Below the pieces are notes generated by a model. That model was given only the letters and a program-made list of their open reading frames with translations. It had not been told where the DNA came from and ran no database searches. Shown in pieces: positions 27,584-36,955 of a stretch of 44,804 bases of DNA (position 1 is its first letter; each line of letters starts with the position of its first letter). Both the position numbers and the translations under genes were made by a program. The stretch comes from Candidatus Acidiferrum typicum (GTDB lineage Bacteria > Acidobacteriota > Terriglobia > Acidiferrales > UBA7541). The stretch spans positions 1-44,804 of the forward strand of contig DLMH01000007.1 in assembly GCA_002478115.1 (NCBI GenBank), in the 5' to 3' direction.

Positions 27584-28747
27584 CTAGAGGACGCGGCCGG
27601 CGGCGGCGCCAGAGGCCCAGGCCCACTGGAAGTTGAAGCCTCCGAGATGGCCGGTTACGTCAACGACTTCGCCGATGAAGAAGAGGCCGGGGACTTTGCG
27701 GGACTCCATCGTTTTGCTGGAGAGTTCGTTGGTGTCTATGCCGCCGACTGTGACTTCGGCCTTGTTGTAGCCTTCCGTGGCGGCGGGAATCAGGGACCAA
27801 GCGTGCACTTGTGCTTCGAGGGCGGCGAGCGCGGGATTCGTCCAGGAGCGGGGGGCGTTGTCGTGCAACCAGGTTTCCGCGAGGCGTTTGGGGAGAAACT
27901 GTTGGAAGGCTTTTTCTGCCGCGGCAAGATTGCGCGTGCCGGCTTCGCGGATGGCGGCAGTAGCTTCGCGATCGGGAGCGAGATCGATTTGAATGGGATG
28001 GCCATTTTGCCAGTAGCTGGAGATTTGCAGGATGGCGGGGCCGCTGAGGCCGCGGTGGGTGAAGAGCATTTTTTCGCGGAAGGGTGTGCGGGCGGCTTGG
28101 GCGATCACTTCTGTGGAAACACCGGCGAGTTCGCCGTAGCGCTTGCGGTCGGGGGAAGCGAAGACAAGAGGGACGAGGCCGGGGCGGGGCGTGATGATTT
28201 TCAGGCCGAATTGGCGGGCCAGGTCGTAGCCGAAGGGGGTCGCGCCCATCTTGGGGATGGAGAGGCCGCCCGTGGCAACCACAAGCGCCGGGGCGCGATA
28301 TTCGGCGGAGTCGCAGCGGACGACGAACAGCGTATCGCGGGAGACTTCAGTGTTCTTGCTGTTCAGGATAATTTTTACGCCGGCGGCGCGGCATTCGGCT
28401 TCGAGCATGTTGGTGATGTCGCTGGCGGAGTTGTCGCAGAAGAGCTGGCCGAGCGTTTTTTCGTGGTAGGGGATGCGATGTTTCTCGACGAGGGCGAGGA
28501 AGTCCGCGGGGGCGTAGCGGGCCAAGGCGGATTTGGCGAAGTGGGGATTCGCGGAGAGGAAATTTCGAGGCTGGCAATGAATGTTGGTGAAGTTGCAGCG
28601 GCCTCCGCCAGAGATGAGGATTTTCTTGCCGATGCGGTCGGCGTGCTCGAGGACAGCGACGCGGCGGCCGCGCTTGCCCGCTTCGATGGCGCACAGCAGG
28701 CCGGCAGCGCCACCGCCGATTACCAGAACGTCGAATTTTTGCGGCAA
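27584..28747 (-). CDS. BaiN/HI0933-family FAD-dependent flavoprotein
   Basis: About 388 residues. The dinucleotide-binding fold is at the very start (FDVLVIGGGAAGLLCA), then GKKILISGGGRCNFTN, the hallmark of the HI0933/BaiN family, VVATGGLSIPKMGATPFGYDLA, and a C-terminal GLFFIGEVVDVTGHLGGFNFQWAWASG for FAD. The TTG at 28747 is preferred because GAGGAG is just upstream and family members begin a few residues ahead of the FAD motif; a frame back to an ATG at 28858 would add 37 unusual residues. Some relatives reduce steroid enones, but the physiological role of most members is unknown. Likely cytoplasmic. Confidence 0.88.
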   Translation of the reverse strand: MPQKFDVLVIGGGAAGLLCAIEAGKRGRRVAVLEHADRIGKKILISGGGRCNFTNIHCQPRNFLSANPHFAKSALARYAPADFLALVEKHRIPYHEKTLGQLFCDNSASDITNMLEAECRAAGVKIILNSKNTEVSRDTLFVVRCDSAEYRAPALVVATGGLSIPKMGATPFGYDLARQFGLKIITPRPGLVPLVFASPDRKRYGELAGVSTEVIAQAARTPFREKMLFTHRGLSGPAILQISSYWQNGHPIQIDLAPDREATAAIREAGTRNLAAAEKAFQQFLPKRLAETWLHDNAPRSWTNPALAALEAQVHAWSLIPAATEGYNKAEVTVGGIDTNELSSKTMESRKVPGLFFIGEVVDVTGHLGGFNFQWAWASGAAAGRVL

Positions 28748-28957
28748 GATGCTCCTCAAACGGCGCGCATTTCGCGCTGTGGGAGAGTCTACCTCAGCCG
28801 GAACCGCGGTTCGATGGCTGAAGAGTAGCCATTTACGTGAAAAGATATAAGCAAACATGGGTAATTCCAGAATAGAATCTGTCCAGAGGGACTCCTGGAC
28901 GGCGGTTCAAGAGAGAATTGCGTTTGTCCAAAGTTGTGCCCTCGGCGGCAAATCTTC

Positions 28958-30091
28958 ATGCAACTTGCTTCCGACGCCCCTGCGTTTCTCTATGCTCAGG
29001 CTTGGGTTGGCCTGGGGATTGTGCTTGCTTATTACGTCGTGTTGTCCGTCATTTTCAGGGCAAGGACGCGCCGCTCAATCGGTGTGACGCAGTATGATCC
29101 GCCAAACGGAATTTCACCCGCTGTGGCCGCCAACCTGACAGAAAACGGCCTTTACGAACGCGCCTTCGCTGCGGCCCTTATCTCACTTGCTTCCAAGGGT
29201 TTTCTTGAGATTGGGCAGGACGAGTACAGGTTCAGCTTGAAAAAGCTACGAGAGCCCAATGGCGCGCTTCCTCCGGAAGAATCCTTGATACTCGAATCGC
29301 TTTTTGCCGGCAGACCAGATGCCTATGCTTTTGACTCCATCGAATACACAAGGCTTTGTGAGACCTATATGGAGTTCAAGGATGTTCTCGAAAGCATCGT
29401 TGAGCCAGAGCTAATTTCCGAACATTTGCCCTTTTGGTGGGTCGGCGTAGCTTGTTCCTTGATGGCGACCATCCCCGTGGCTGGCTCCCTGGTTGAGCTT
29501 GAGAATGACGTGTCATGGGCGTCGGTGGCTTATTTTGGTATTTGGATTCTTCTCGGCGGCTCCTGTCTGGTGGCAGCCCTGCATGTTTGGCCAGTCACCA
29601 TTCACAAACTGACTTCGTATTTCCCGTGGGATGACAGGCCCACTCGCCCGTTGGACCTGAAGGATTTGATCCCAGTCTTCTTGTCGGGTTCCGCGCTAGC
29701 GGGCTTTGTCTTTCTTGCGGTTCTGAGTTCGACAAAGTTTGCACTACTGGTTTCAGCACTGGTCATTCTGAATGCCATTTCCCGGCACGCACTGGAAGCG
29801 CCTACCCGCGCTGGCCGCAAGGTGCTCGCAGACCTGCAAAATTTTCGCGAATTTCTTTCGCGCACCGATTCCGACCGCTTAAATCGAGAGAATCAACCCG
29901 GCCAGACTCCCGTGACCCTTGAAAAGTACAGCGCGTATGCGGTGGCTCTCGACGTGGAAGACGCGTGGGGCGAAGAGTTTGTTGAGAATCTGGTGGAACT
30001 TCTTCAGTGGGACCAGGCCTATAGCCGGCGCCAGAGCAAATCAGCCCTCGGCAACGACATTATTGAATTGAAGATACGCCCTCGTAAGTAA
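28958..30091 (+). CDS. DUF2207-like membrane protein lacking the N-terminal domain
   Basis: About 377 residues. TM1 (about 10-32) is followed by a cytoplasmic part with YDPPNGISPAVAANLTENG and AFAAALISLASKGFLEIGQ, then two or more TM helices (about 165-205 and 235-275), and a C-terminal tail with VLADLQNFREFLSRTDSDRLNRENQPGQTPVTLEKYSAYAVALDVED. These match the C-terminal half of DUF2207 proteins; the usual large extracytoplasmic N-terminal domain is absent. The ATG at 28958 is used; a TTG at 28934 is possible. No partner frame encoding the missing half is seen upstream, since the minus-strand flavoprotein gene lies there. Function unknown. Confidence 0.72.
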   Translation: MQLASDAPAFLYAQAWVGLGIVLAYYVVLSVIFRARTRRSIGVTQYDPPNGISPAVAANLTENGLYERAFAAALISLASKGFLEIGQDEYRFSLKKLREPNGALPPEESLILESLFAGRPDAYAFDSIEYTRLCETYMEFKDVLESIVEPELISEHLPFWWVGVACSLMATIPVAGSLVELENDVSWASVAYFGIWILLGGSCLVAALHVWPVTIHKLTSYFPWDDRPTRPLDLKDLIPVFLSGSALAGFVFLAVLSSTKFALLVSALVILNAISRHALEAPTRAGRKVLADLQNFREFLSRTDSDRLNRENQPGQTPVTLEKYSAYAVALDVEDAWGEEFVENLVELLQWDQAYSRRQSKSALGNDIIELKIRPRK

Positions 30092-30141
30092 GCCCGGCGC
30101 GGGCGGCGGAAGGGCTAGCAAATCTAGCGCCTCAGCGCTGC

Positions 30142-30186
30142 TATACTGAAAGATTACAAACTACTGCTGCAACAGACTGAGGAACC
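30142..30186 (+). promoter_or_regulatory. argS promoter and leader
   Basis: TATACT (30142-30147) lies 39 nt before the GTG, and GAGGAACC just ahead of it is a good Shine-Dalgarno. In contrast to several neighbours, this gene has a normal leader. Confidence 0.5.
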
Positions 30187-32199
30187 GTGTACCTGACAAT
30201 CACCCAGCGGTTACGAGAAACGCTCGGCGCGCACATCCGGGAGAAGTACGGCTGCGAGATCAGCATCACGCTGGAGCGGCCGCCGAAGCTGGAACTCGGG
30301 GAAGCGGCTTCGCCGGTATGCTTTGAGCTGGCCAAGCGGCTGAGGAAGGCGCCGCGGCAGATTGCGCAGGAAATCGCGGGCTCGTTGCCGCCGATCGCCG
30401 GGGTAGCACGCATGGAGGTGGCCGGCGGCGGCTATCTGAACGCGTTTTTCGATCGCAGGGCATTTTGGGAAAACCTGCGGGCCGAAAACACGGGTGAGCG
30501 GGGACGGGTGAACGGCGCGCTCGGCCGGGTCATCGTTGAACACACCAGCATTAATCCCAACAAGGCCGCGCACATTGGGCACCTGCGCAATGCGGTGCTG
30601 GGCGACACGATGGTGCGGATGCTGCGGCACACGGGCCACGAAGTTGCCGTGCAAAACTATATTGACAACACCGGCGTGCAGGTTGCGGACGTGGTGATTA
30701 CGTTCCGCGAGATGGAGAAGAAGTCTCTCCCCGAGGTGAAGAAACTGGCCGGGCAGCCGGGCTTTGATTATTTGTGCTGGGATCTTTATGCCAAAGCCAC
30801 GCAATTCTTTGAGGAAGAAAAGGCGCGCGCCGCCAAATTGCGCGGAGAGACGCTGAAGGCCATCGAGGAAGGCGAAGGCGAAATCGCCGAGATGGCCACC
30901 GTGATTGCCGATGCTATCGTGAGCCTTCATTTGCGCACCATGGCGCGGCTGGACATTTTCTATGAATTGTTGGCGCGGGAGAGCGAGATCCTGCATCTCC
31001 ATTTCTGGGATGCGGCGTTTGAAAAGCTGAAAGCCAGCGGCGCGATTCAATTGTCCACAAGCGGCAAGAATGCCGGGTGCTGGATCATGCCCTGGGGGAA
31101 GGAAGTGAAGGAGGCAGAGGAAATACAGGAAGTAAAGGAAAGTCCGACTGGCGCATTAACCTCATCCGCCGACGAAGACGGCCAGGCGAAGATCATTGTG
31201 CGATCGAACGGGACGGTGACTTACGTTGGGAAGGACATCGCTTACCAGTTGTGGAAATTTGGCTTGTTGGGCAAAGATTTTCAGTATCGCAAGTGGCCGG
31301 CTCCGCCCGACGCGAAAACGGTGTGGGCTACCACCACGGAGAAGAGTGATCCCGGCGCGCCGCACTTTGGAGAGGCAACCGCGGTCTACAACGTGATTGA
31401 TACGCGCCAGGCGTATTTGCAAGAGGTGGTGGCGGAAGGGTTGCGCGCCCTTGGACACGCGCGCGAGGCCGAGAATTCGATTCACTTTGATTATCAAATT
31501 GTGGCGCTGACGCCGCGCTGCGCCGCGGAACTGGGATACGAGATTGCCGCGGACGAAGCGAAGAAGGCTTACGTCGAGGTGAGCGGCCGCAAAGGACACG
31601 GCGTGAAGGCCGACGACCTCATCACCAAACTCGAAGCCGCAGCACTGGCCGAAGTACAGCCGCGCCACCCGGAGATGCCCGCGAAGGAACAACTGGCCAC
31701 GGCGCATGCTATTGCGGCTGGCGCGCTGCGGTTCTTCCTGTTGAAGTACACACGCAACACCATCATCGCGTTTGATTTTAAGGATGCCTTGAGCTTTGAG
31801 GGCGAGACCGGGCCGTACTGCCAGTACGCTGTTGTGCGCATTCGCGCCATACGGCGCAAGGGCGTGGAGGCGGGAGCGGCGCGCGCGGAGTTGACCAAAG
31901 AGTCGGTGGACAAATTCCTCGGCGGGGTCGAAGGCAATGGGCTTTGGGAACTCGTGCTTGACTCAGGCACGCTCGATTACGCCGTGGATGCCGGAATCGG
32001 CGCGCAGGAACCGGCTTTTGTGGCGAAATACGCGTTTCAACTGGCGCAAGGATTCAACGTTTTCTACCATAAGCATCACATTCTATCGGAGACGGATGAA
32101 CAGAAGCGCGCGTTTTTGCTGGGATTGACGGAACTGGTGGAGAGGCAACTAGTGCGGGCGCTGTACCTGCTCGGAATTGAGGCCCCTGAGAAGATGTAA
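30187..32199 (+). CDS. argS: Arginyl-tRNA synthetase
   Basis: 670 residues, longer than the common 550-590. Class I synthetase charging tRNA-Arg. An N-terminal Add1 domain (about 1-85) is followed by NPNKAAHIGHLRNAVLGD with the HIGH motif. YVGKDIAYQLWKFG lies in the catalytic core, and the C-terminal DALR anticodon-binding domain runs to the end (LTELVERQLVRALYLLGIE). An acidic, Lys/Glu-rich insert at about residues 295-330 (KEVKEAEEIQEVKESPTG) partly explains the extra length; its DNA is purine-rich and repetitive. GTG start with GAGGAACC upstream. It is convergent with pepA; a hairpin at 32304..32328 lies between them. Confidence 0.95.
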   Translation: MYLTITQRLRETLGAHIREKYGCEISITLERPPKLELGEAASPVCFELAKRLRKAPRQIAQEIAGSLPPIAGVARMEVAGGGYLNAFFDRRAFWENLRAENTGERGRVNGALGRVIVEHTSINPNKAAHIGHLRNAVLGDTMVRMLRHTGHEVAVQNYIDNTGVQVADVVITFREMEKKSLPEVKKLAGQPGFDYLCWDLYAKATQFFEEEKARAAKLRGETLKAIEEGEGEIAEMATVIADAIVSLHLRTMARLDIFYELLARESEILHLHFWDAAFEKLKASGAIQLSTSGKNAGCWIMPWGKEVKEAEEIQEVKESPTGALTSSADEDGQAKIIVRSNGTVTYVGKDIAYQLWKFGLLGKDFQYRKWPAPPDAKTVWATTTEKSDPGAPHFGEATAVYNVIDTRQAYLQEVVAEGLRALGHAREAENSIHFDYQIVALTPRCAAELGYEIAADEAKKAYVEVSGRKGHGVKADDLITKLEAAALAEVQPRHPEMPAKEQLATAHAIAAGALRFFLLKYTRNTIIAFDFKDALSFEGETGPYCQYAVVRIRAIRRKGVEAGAARAELTKESVDKFLGGVEGNGLWELVLDSGTLDYAVDAGIGAQEPAFVAKYAFQLAQGFNVFYHKHHILSETDEQKRAFLLGLTELVERQLVRALYLLGIEAPEKM

Positions 32200-32264
32200 G
32201 GATATGGCTGGGGGAGGGATTGCATGCCCTGCAGACTCCAGGAGCGATGAGCGAAAGCTGAAGA

Positions 32265-32301
32265 GAGATTCCTCACTTCGCGGACTCCGTTCGGAATGAC
32301 G
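32265..32301. repeat. Divergent relative of the 5640 repeat arm
   Basis: AGAGATTCCTCACTTCGC then, after 7 nt, GTTCGGAATGACG. This keeps the order of the arm at 5743-5772 (AGATCCCTCGCTTCGC...CGGGATGACA) with substitutions and an insertion. Confidence 0.4.
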
Positions 32302-32303
32302 GG

Positions 32304-32328
32304 CTTGGGGGCGGCTCCGAACCCCAAG
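32304..32328. terminator. Hairpin between convergent argS and pepA
   Basis: CTTGGGG (32304-32310) and CCCCAAG (32322-32328) form a 7-bp stem with an 11-nt loop. It could end transcription in both directions, though no T-run follows. Confidence 0.35.
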
Positions 32329-32355
32329 GCGCATTTACGCACAATTGATGCGCAA

Positions 32356-33846
32356 TTAGAGCGAGGTGATTAGGTGGACCAGGGTGCGGAGGGCTACGCC
32401 GGTGGGGCCTTTGGCTAGCCAGGGCTTGGCGTCGTCGTTCCAGGCGGTGCCGGCGATGTCCAAGTGGATCCAAGGGGTATCGCCCGCGAATTCACGAATG
32501 AACATCGCGCCGGTGATGGCGCCGCCGCCTTTGCCGCTGCTTATGTTCTGAATGTCGGCAAAACTACCTTTGATAAATTCGCGGTATTCCTCGTCCATGG
32601 GCATGGGCCACATTTTTTCGCCGGCAGCTTTGGCGCTGGCGAGCAGCTTGTCCGTCCAGGCCTGATCGGAGCCAAACACGCCTACATTGATCCCCGCCAA
32701 CGCCACAACGATCGCCCCGGTTAGTGTGGCGGCATCGACAAGATGGGTTGCGCCAAGCTGCTTGGCGTAATGAATGCCATCGGCAAGAATCAAACGCCCT
32801 TCGGCGTCGGTGTTCAGCACTTCGATGGTCTTCCCAGACATGGCGGTCTGGATATCGCCGGGCTTTTGCGCCTTGCCGCCGGGCATATTTTCGGTTGCGG
32901 GAACCACGCAAATGACTTTGACGCTGGGCTTCAAGGCGGCCAGTGCGCGCATCACGCCGAGCATGGTGGCGCCGCCGGCCATGTCATACTTCATTTTTTC
33001 CATGCCGTCGGACGGCTTGATGGAAATGCCGCCGGTATCGAAGGTAACCGCCTTGCCGACGAGGCCGATCACCGGCGCGCCGAGCTTTGGATTGGCGGGA
33101 GTGTAAGTAACGACGATCACGCGAGGCGGCTCGACGCTGCCTTGGGCGACGCTGAGAAGCGCGCCCATCTTCAGGTCGGCGATTTTCTTTTCGTCGAGAA
33201 TCTCGACCTTCAGGCCGACTTCCGTCGCCATCGCTTCGGCTTTTTCGGCCAGGATGCGCGGCGTGAGTTTATTGGAGGGCTCGTTCACGAGGTCGCGGGC
33301 AAAGTTCTGCGAGTCACCAACAAAGCGTCCCCGGGCAATGCCCTTTTCGCCCGCCGCCTTCTCCGCTCCGCCATAGCCAGCGATGGACAGCGCTTCGATG
33401 AACTTATCGTTCTTCTTGTCCGTTTTGTACTTGTCGGACTCAAAATCGGAGGCAATCACGCCTTCCGTGACTGCTTGGGCGGCTTCTTCGGTGAGGCCGC
33501 CCTCGCGCACAGCGAAGACGAACTTATGGACGCCGCGAGTTTTCAAATAACGCAGCGCTGCTCCCGCAACTTTTCGCAGGGTGGCGGGGTTAAATTGCCC
33601 GGGTTTCCCTGCCCCGACGAGGAGCAGCCGGGCCGTTTTCAGCCCCGCCGGCGCATGGACAAGGGTCAGTTCGAGCGTCTTCCCCGTGAGCTCGCCGCTT
33701 TTGGCCAAACGGCCGAGCAGGCCGCCAGTGAGCTTATCGAGTTCGGCGATGCGGCCATGGATGGGGTCGCTCTCCTCGAAGAGATAGGTGACGAGAGCGT
33801 CTTCCGCGAGCGTGACAATGGATCTGGTTTCCAGCGTGATTTGCAT
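32356..33846 (-). CDS. pepA: Leucyl aminopeptidase (M17)
   Basis: 496 residues. Cytosolic dizinc aminopeptidase that removes N-terminal residues, typically hexameric. The family signature NTDAEGRLILADG (near 340) is intact; GKAVTFDTGGISIKPSDGMEKMKYDMAGGA carries the metal-binding Lys/Asp residues. The ATG at 33846 starts MQITLETRSIVT, the usual N-terminus, with GGAGGCGAT upstream lying inside the end of smpB. The gap to smpB is only 7 nt, so the two form an operon. Some homologues also bind DNA (XerA/PepA); nothing here indicates that. Confidence 0.93.
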   Translation of the reverse strand: MQITLETRSIVTLAEDALVTYLFEESDPIHGRIAELDKLTGGLLGRLAKSGELTGKTLELTLVHAPAGLKTARLLLVGAGKPGQFNPATLRKVAGAALRYLKTRGVHKFVFAVREGGLTEEAAQAVTEGVIASDFESDKYKTDKKNDKFIEALSIAGYGGAEKAAGEKGIARGRFVGDSQNFARDLVNEPSNKLTPRILAEKAEAMATEVGLKVEILDEKKIADLKMGALLSVAQGSVEPPRVIVVTYTPANPKLGAPVIGLVGKAVTFDTGGISIKPSDGMEKMKYDMAGGATMLGVMRALAALKPSVKVICVVPATENMPGGKAQKPGDIQTAMSGKTIEVLNTDAEGRLILADGIHYAKQLGATHLVDAATLTGAIVVALAGINVGVFGSDQAWTDKLLASAKAAGEKMWPMPMDEEYREFIKGSFADIQNISSGKGGGAITGAMFIREFAGDTPWIHLDIAGTAWNDDAKPWLAKGPTGVALRTLVHLITSL

Positions 33847-33853
33847 GGTTCGT

Positions 33854-34360
33854 TTATCGCCTCCGGTTGCGATACATCGCTTGCTCTGCTTCCCTGCGGG
33901 CATCCTTGTCACGTTCGTCCTGGCGGCGGTCCCACGACTTCTTGCCCTGCGCCAGCGCGATTTCGACCTTGGCAATGCCGTTGCGGAAATAAATCCGCAA
34001 GGGAATGACGGTCAAACCTTTCGATTCGGTACGGCCAGACAATTTGTCGATTTCACGTTTATGCAACAGCAACTTGCGGTTACCAAGCGGTTCATGATTC
34101 CACGGCCCGCCGGGCATATACTGTGCGATGTGCGCGTTCGCGAGGTAGGCACCGCTGGGCTTGAAGTCCACATAAGCGTCGCGAATGTTGGCCTTGCCTT
34201 CACGGAGGGCTTTGACTTCGGTGCCGTGCAACACCAGGCCCGCTTCCAGCTTCTCAAGGATATGATAGTGGTAGGAAGCGGCGCGGTTCTGGGCGACGAT
34301 CAGCTCGCGCGGGCCTCTGGTATCTTTGCCCTTCTCGGGTTTCTTAGTTGGCTTGGCCAC
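33854..34360 (-). CDS. smpB: SsrA-binding protein SmpB
   Basis: 168 residues. SmpB binds tmRNA and brings it to stalled ribosomes for trans-translation. Recognisable parts are IVAQNRAASYHYHILEKLEAGLVL, GTEVKALREGKANIRDAYV, and a basic C-terminal tail (KKSWDRRQDERDKDARREAEQAM) that enters the mRNA channel. An extra Lys-rich stretch (residues 1-18) precedes the core. The GTG at 34360 has TAAAAT 8 nt upstream and no Shine-Dalgarno. It is followed by pepA in the same operon. No tmRNA gene is seen in the window. Confidence 0.95.
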   Translation of the reverse strand: MAKPTKKPEKGKDTRGPRELIVAQNRAASYHYHILEKLEAGLVLHGTEVKALREGKANIRDAYVDFKPSGAYLANAHIAQYMPGGPWNHEPLGNRKLLLHKREIDKLSGRTESKGLTVIPLRIYFRNGIAKVEIALAQGKKSWDRRQDERDKDARREAEQAMYRNRRR

Positions 34361-34607
34361 AATCTTTCATTTTACCCGATGCTGCGTCTAAACAAGCAAG
34401 GAAGGCTGGCCGAAGTGGTCCAACCGGTGGAAAAGGGCCCCAGCCACGTGTCCACAGGTCCACTAGATTGGATGAGACTGGCATATGGGACAGTGTGACA
34501 AGCGAGAGACCCAGGCGGCGGTAGCTTGCCGCGTTGCTGAGGCGGATGCTAGACTGCAAGGGCAAGTAAAGACGAGATTTGGGACCAGACGGGGTCCCGG
34601 AGAGTTC
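34361..34607. promoter_or_regulatory. Divergent smpB/secretin promoter region
   Basis: The smpB -10 box (TAAAAT, minus strand) is at the left end. On the plus strand a possible TAGACT box lies near 34550, and a GGGACC/GGTCCC hairpin sits just before the GGAGAG ribosome site of the secretin gene. Confidence 0.4.
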
Positions 34608-36929
34608 ATGCGTCGCTGGTGTCAGGTTGCCATTTGCATTGCCTTCGGAGTCTTCCTTGCAGGCTGCCCAAAAGGCAACCAGAACTACAATTCCGGGATG
34701 CATGCCGATGACCTGAAGGATTTTGACGCCGCCGTTGACTATTACTTGAAGGCCACGAAGCTCGATCCACGCAACGCCAATTTCAAGATCAAGTTGAACC
34801 AGGCGCGATTTGAAGCCAGCCAGGACCACGTCCATAAGGGCGTTAAGTTGCGAGACAAAGGCGATTTGCAGGGCGCCCTCTCCGAGTTCCAGCGCGCGCA
34901 GGTGTATGATCCCTCAAGTACCATTGCCGATCAGGAAGCAAACAAAACGCTGGAGCTGATCGCGGAGCGCGCCGCCAACCAAGCCCAAGCCGAGGAACCC
35001 CTCATTGAAAATGGGGAGCCGGTGATGGCCTCTGCGCCTCCGGAAATCAAGCCTCTTTCGCGCGCCCCCATCAACCTGAAGATGTCCAACGATGCCAAGG
35101 TGGTCTTCGATACCATCGGAAAGCTTGCGGGGCTGACCGTAATTTACGATCCGGACCTGCAGCAAAAAAAGGTCAGCACGGAATTGAATAATGTGACGCT
35201 GGAGCAGGCGCTCGATATCACTTGCCTGCAGAGCAAGACCTTCTGGAAGCCGGTCACGGAGAACATCATCATGATCATTCCGGACCAGGCGCAGAAGCGG
35301 CGCGATTACGAAGAGCAGGTGGTGCGGACCTTCTACCTGAGCAACGTGTCGATCCCGCAGGACTTGACGGAAATCAGCACGGGGCTGAGGCAATTGCTGG
35401 ACCTGAAGCGCATCCAGCAGGTGAACTCGCAGAATGCCATTATTATTCGGGACACGCCGGATAAGCTGCTTTTGGCCGAAAAAATCATTCGGGATATCGA
35501 CAAGGCCAAGCCGGAAGTGATCATTCAGGTGGAGGTGCTGCAAGCGCGTGCCGACCGGCTGCGCGATCTGGGCATCCTACCGGGGCAGTCGGCTTCCATC
35601 GCCATCAATCCGAACGCTACCACGAGCAGCAGCTCAAGTTCGACGACCACCACCACCACTACGAATAACGGCCTCTCCCTGCAACAGCTCCGCCATTTGA
35701 ACCAGACTGATTTGTCTCTGACGCTGCCGAGCGCCACCGCGAATTTCGTGCTCACCGATTCTTCCACAAGAATCATTGAGAATCCAGAGATTCGCGCGAT
35801 TGACGGGCAACCCGCCAAATTGCGCGTGGGCGATCGCGTGCCCGTGGCCACGGGAAGCTTCCAGGCCGGAGTTGGAGTGGGAACCACGGCGGGAGCAGGC
35901 TTCGTGAACCCGCTGGTGAACACGCAGTTTCAGTACATCGACGTCGGCGTGAACATGGACGTGACGCCGCACGTGCACCCGAATCGCGATGTGAGCCTGA
36001 AAGTTTCGATTGAAGTGTCGTCGGTGACCGGCACGTCCACCATCGGTGGCATCCAGCAGCCCATCATCAGCCAGCGCAAAATTGAGCACGAAATCCGTCT
36101 GAAAGAAGGCGAAGTCAGCATTCTGGGCGGCTTGATTGAACTCGTGAGCTCGAAGACATTGAATGGCTGGCCAGGAGTAGCGAAGATTCCGGTGATGAAC
36201 TACCTCTTCTCCGACAACAACACGGATAACCAGGACAATGAAGTGCTGATCGTGATGACACCGCGCGTGGTGCGGGCGCCGGATTGGACCAAGGCCAACC
36301 TGCGGCCGATGTTCTCCGGTACCGATACGTTTGTCGGGGCCAAGCGCGAATTGGACGTCAAGGCTCCGACGGCGAATCCGAATCCGCAGGCGACACCGCC
36401 GCCAGCGGCGCTGGCAGTTCAGGGACCTGGAGGGGTAGTTGTGCCCGCCGCCGCGCCTACGCCCGGCGCGCTGCCCGCCGCTCCTGCTCCTGCAACCCCG
36501 CAAACGCAAGGAATGGGAGCACGCATCCGCTTCGAGCCTTCCATCTTGAACCTGAGCCCTGGGCAGACCGCCACGATCGGCGTGGTGGTGGAGAATGTGA
36601 ACGATCTTTATTCCGTGCCCATGCTGCTGCAGTACAACCCCGCGATTATCAGCGTCGAGGAAGTGCGCCACGGAGGATTCCTCTCCGGCGGCACGCAGGA
36701 AATCGCGATTGTGCAGCGCGTGGATAAAGAACACGGGCAGGCCATTATTTCTGCCACGCGCCAGCCCAACACACCCGGCGTGAATGGCAGTGGCACCTTG
36801 CTCGGCGTGGTGGTCAAGGCGCTCGCGGCCGGCACCACCAATCTTTCCATTGTGCAGGTGAATGCCAAGGATTCGCAGCAGAAGCCGATACCGCTGGTCA
36901 CCAGCGAAGCAACTTTGCGGGTACAGTAA
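34608..36929 (+). CDS. GspD/PilQ-type secretin lipoprotein with C-terminal cohesin-like domain
   Basis: 773 residues from the ATG at 34608 (GGAGAG upstream). The signal peptide ends in a lipobox FLAGC (Cys20). TPR-like repeats span about 30-130, then an STN/secretin N region (about 160-300; IGKLAGLTVIYDP). A Ser/Thr run (near 340) precedes the secretin domain (about 390-570) with VPVATGSF, EHEIRLKEGEVSILGGL and the conserved end NEVLIVMTPRVV. A Pro/Ala linker (about 600-650) leads to a cohesin-like domain (about 650-770; RIRFEPSILNLSPGQTATIGVVVENV). It forms an outer-membrane pore for a type II secretion or type IV pilus machine. Two pseudopilin genes follow directly, so this is an operon. 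Unusually, the pore has a protein-binding module attached. Confidence 0.93.
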   Translation: MRRWCQVAICIAFGVFLAGCPKGNQNYNSGMHADDLKDFDAAVDYYLKATKLDPRNANFKIKLNQARFEASQDHVHKGVKLRDKGDLQGALSEFQRAQVYDPSSTIADQEANKTLELIAERAANQAQAEEPLIENGEPVMASAPPEIKPLSRAPINLKMSNDAKVVFDTIGKLAGLTVIYDPDLQQKKVSTELNNVTLEQALDITCLQSKTFWKPVTENIIMIIPDQAQKRRDYEEQVVRTFYLSNVSIPQDLTEISTGLRQLLDLKRIQQVNSQNAIIIRDTPDKLLLAEKIIRDIDKAKPEVIIQVEVLQARADRLRDLGILPGQSASIAINPNATTSSSSSSTTTTTTTNNGLSLQQLRHLNQTDLSLTLPSATANFVLTDSSTRIIENPEIRAIDGQPAKLRVGDRVPVATGSFQAGVGVGTTAGAGFVNPLVNTQFQYIDVGVNMDVTPHVHPNRDVSLKVSIEVSSVTGTSTIGGIQQPIISQRKIEHEIRLKEGEVSILGGLIELVSSKTLNGWPGVAKIPVMNYLFSDNNTDNQDNEVLIVMTPRVVRAPDWTKANLRPMFSGTDTFVGAKRELDVKAPTANPNPQATPPPAALAVQGPGGVVVPAAAPTPGALPAAPAPATPQTQGMGARIRFEPSILNLSPGQTATIGVVVENVNDLYSVPMLLQYNPAIISVEEVRHGGFLSGGTQEIAIVQRVDKEHGQAIISATRQPNTPGVNGSGTLLGVVVKALAAGTTNLSIVQVNAKDSQQKPIPLVTSEATLRVQ

Positions 36930-36955
36930 TCATCGTCCCATGGCAAGAGGGCAGC

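Noticed and set aside
26169..27587. Very long plus-strand frame opposite larC
   Set aside because: It is a shadow of the GC-rich larC gene; its product has no recognisable domain. The same holds for the long frames opposite glmS, metG, the HDAC/synthase pair and the flavoprotein.
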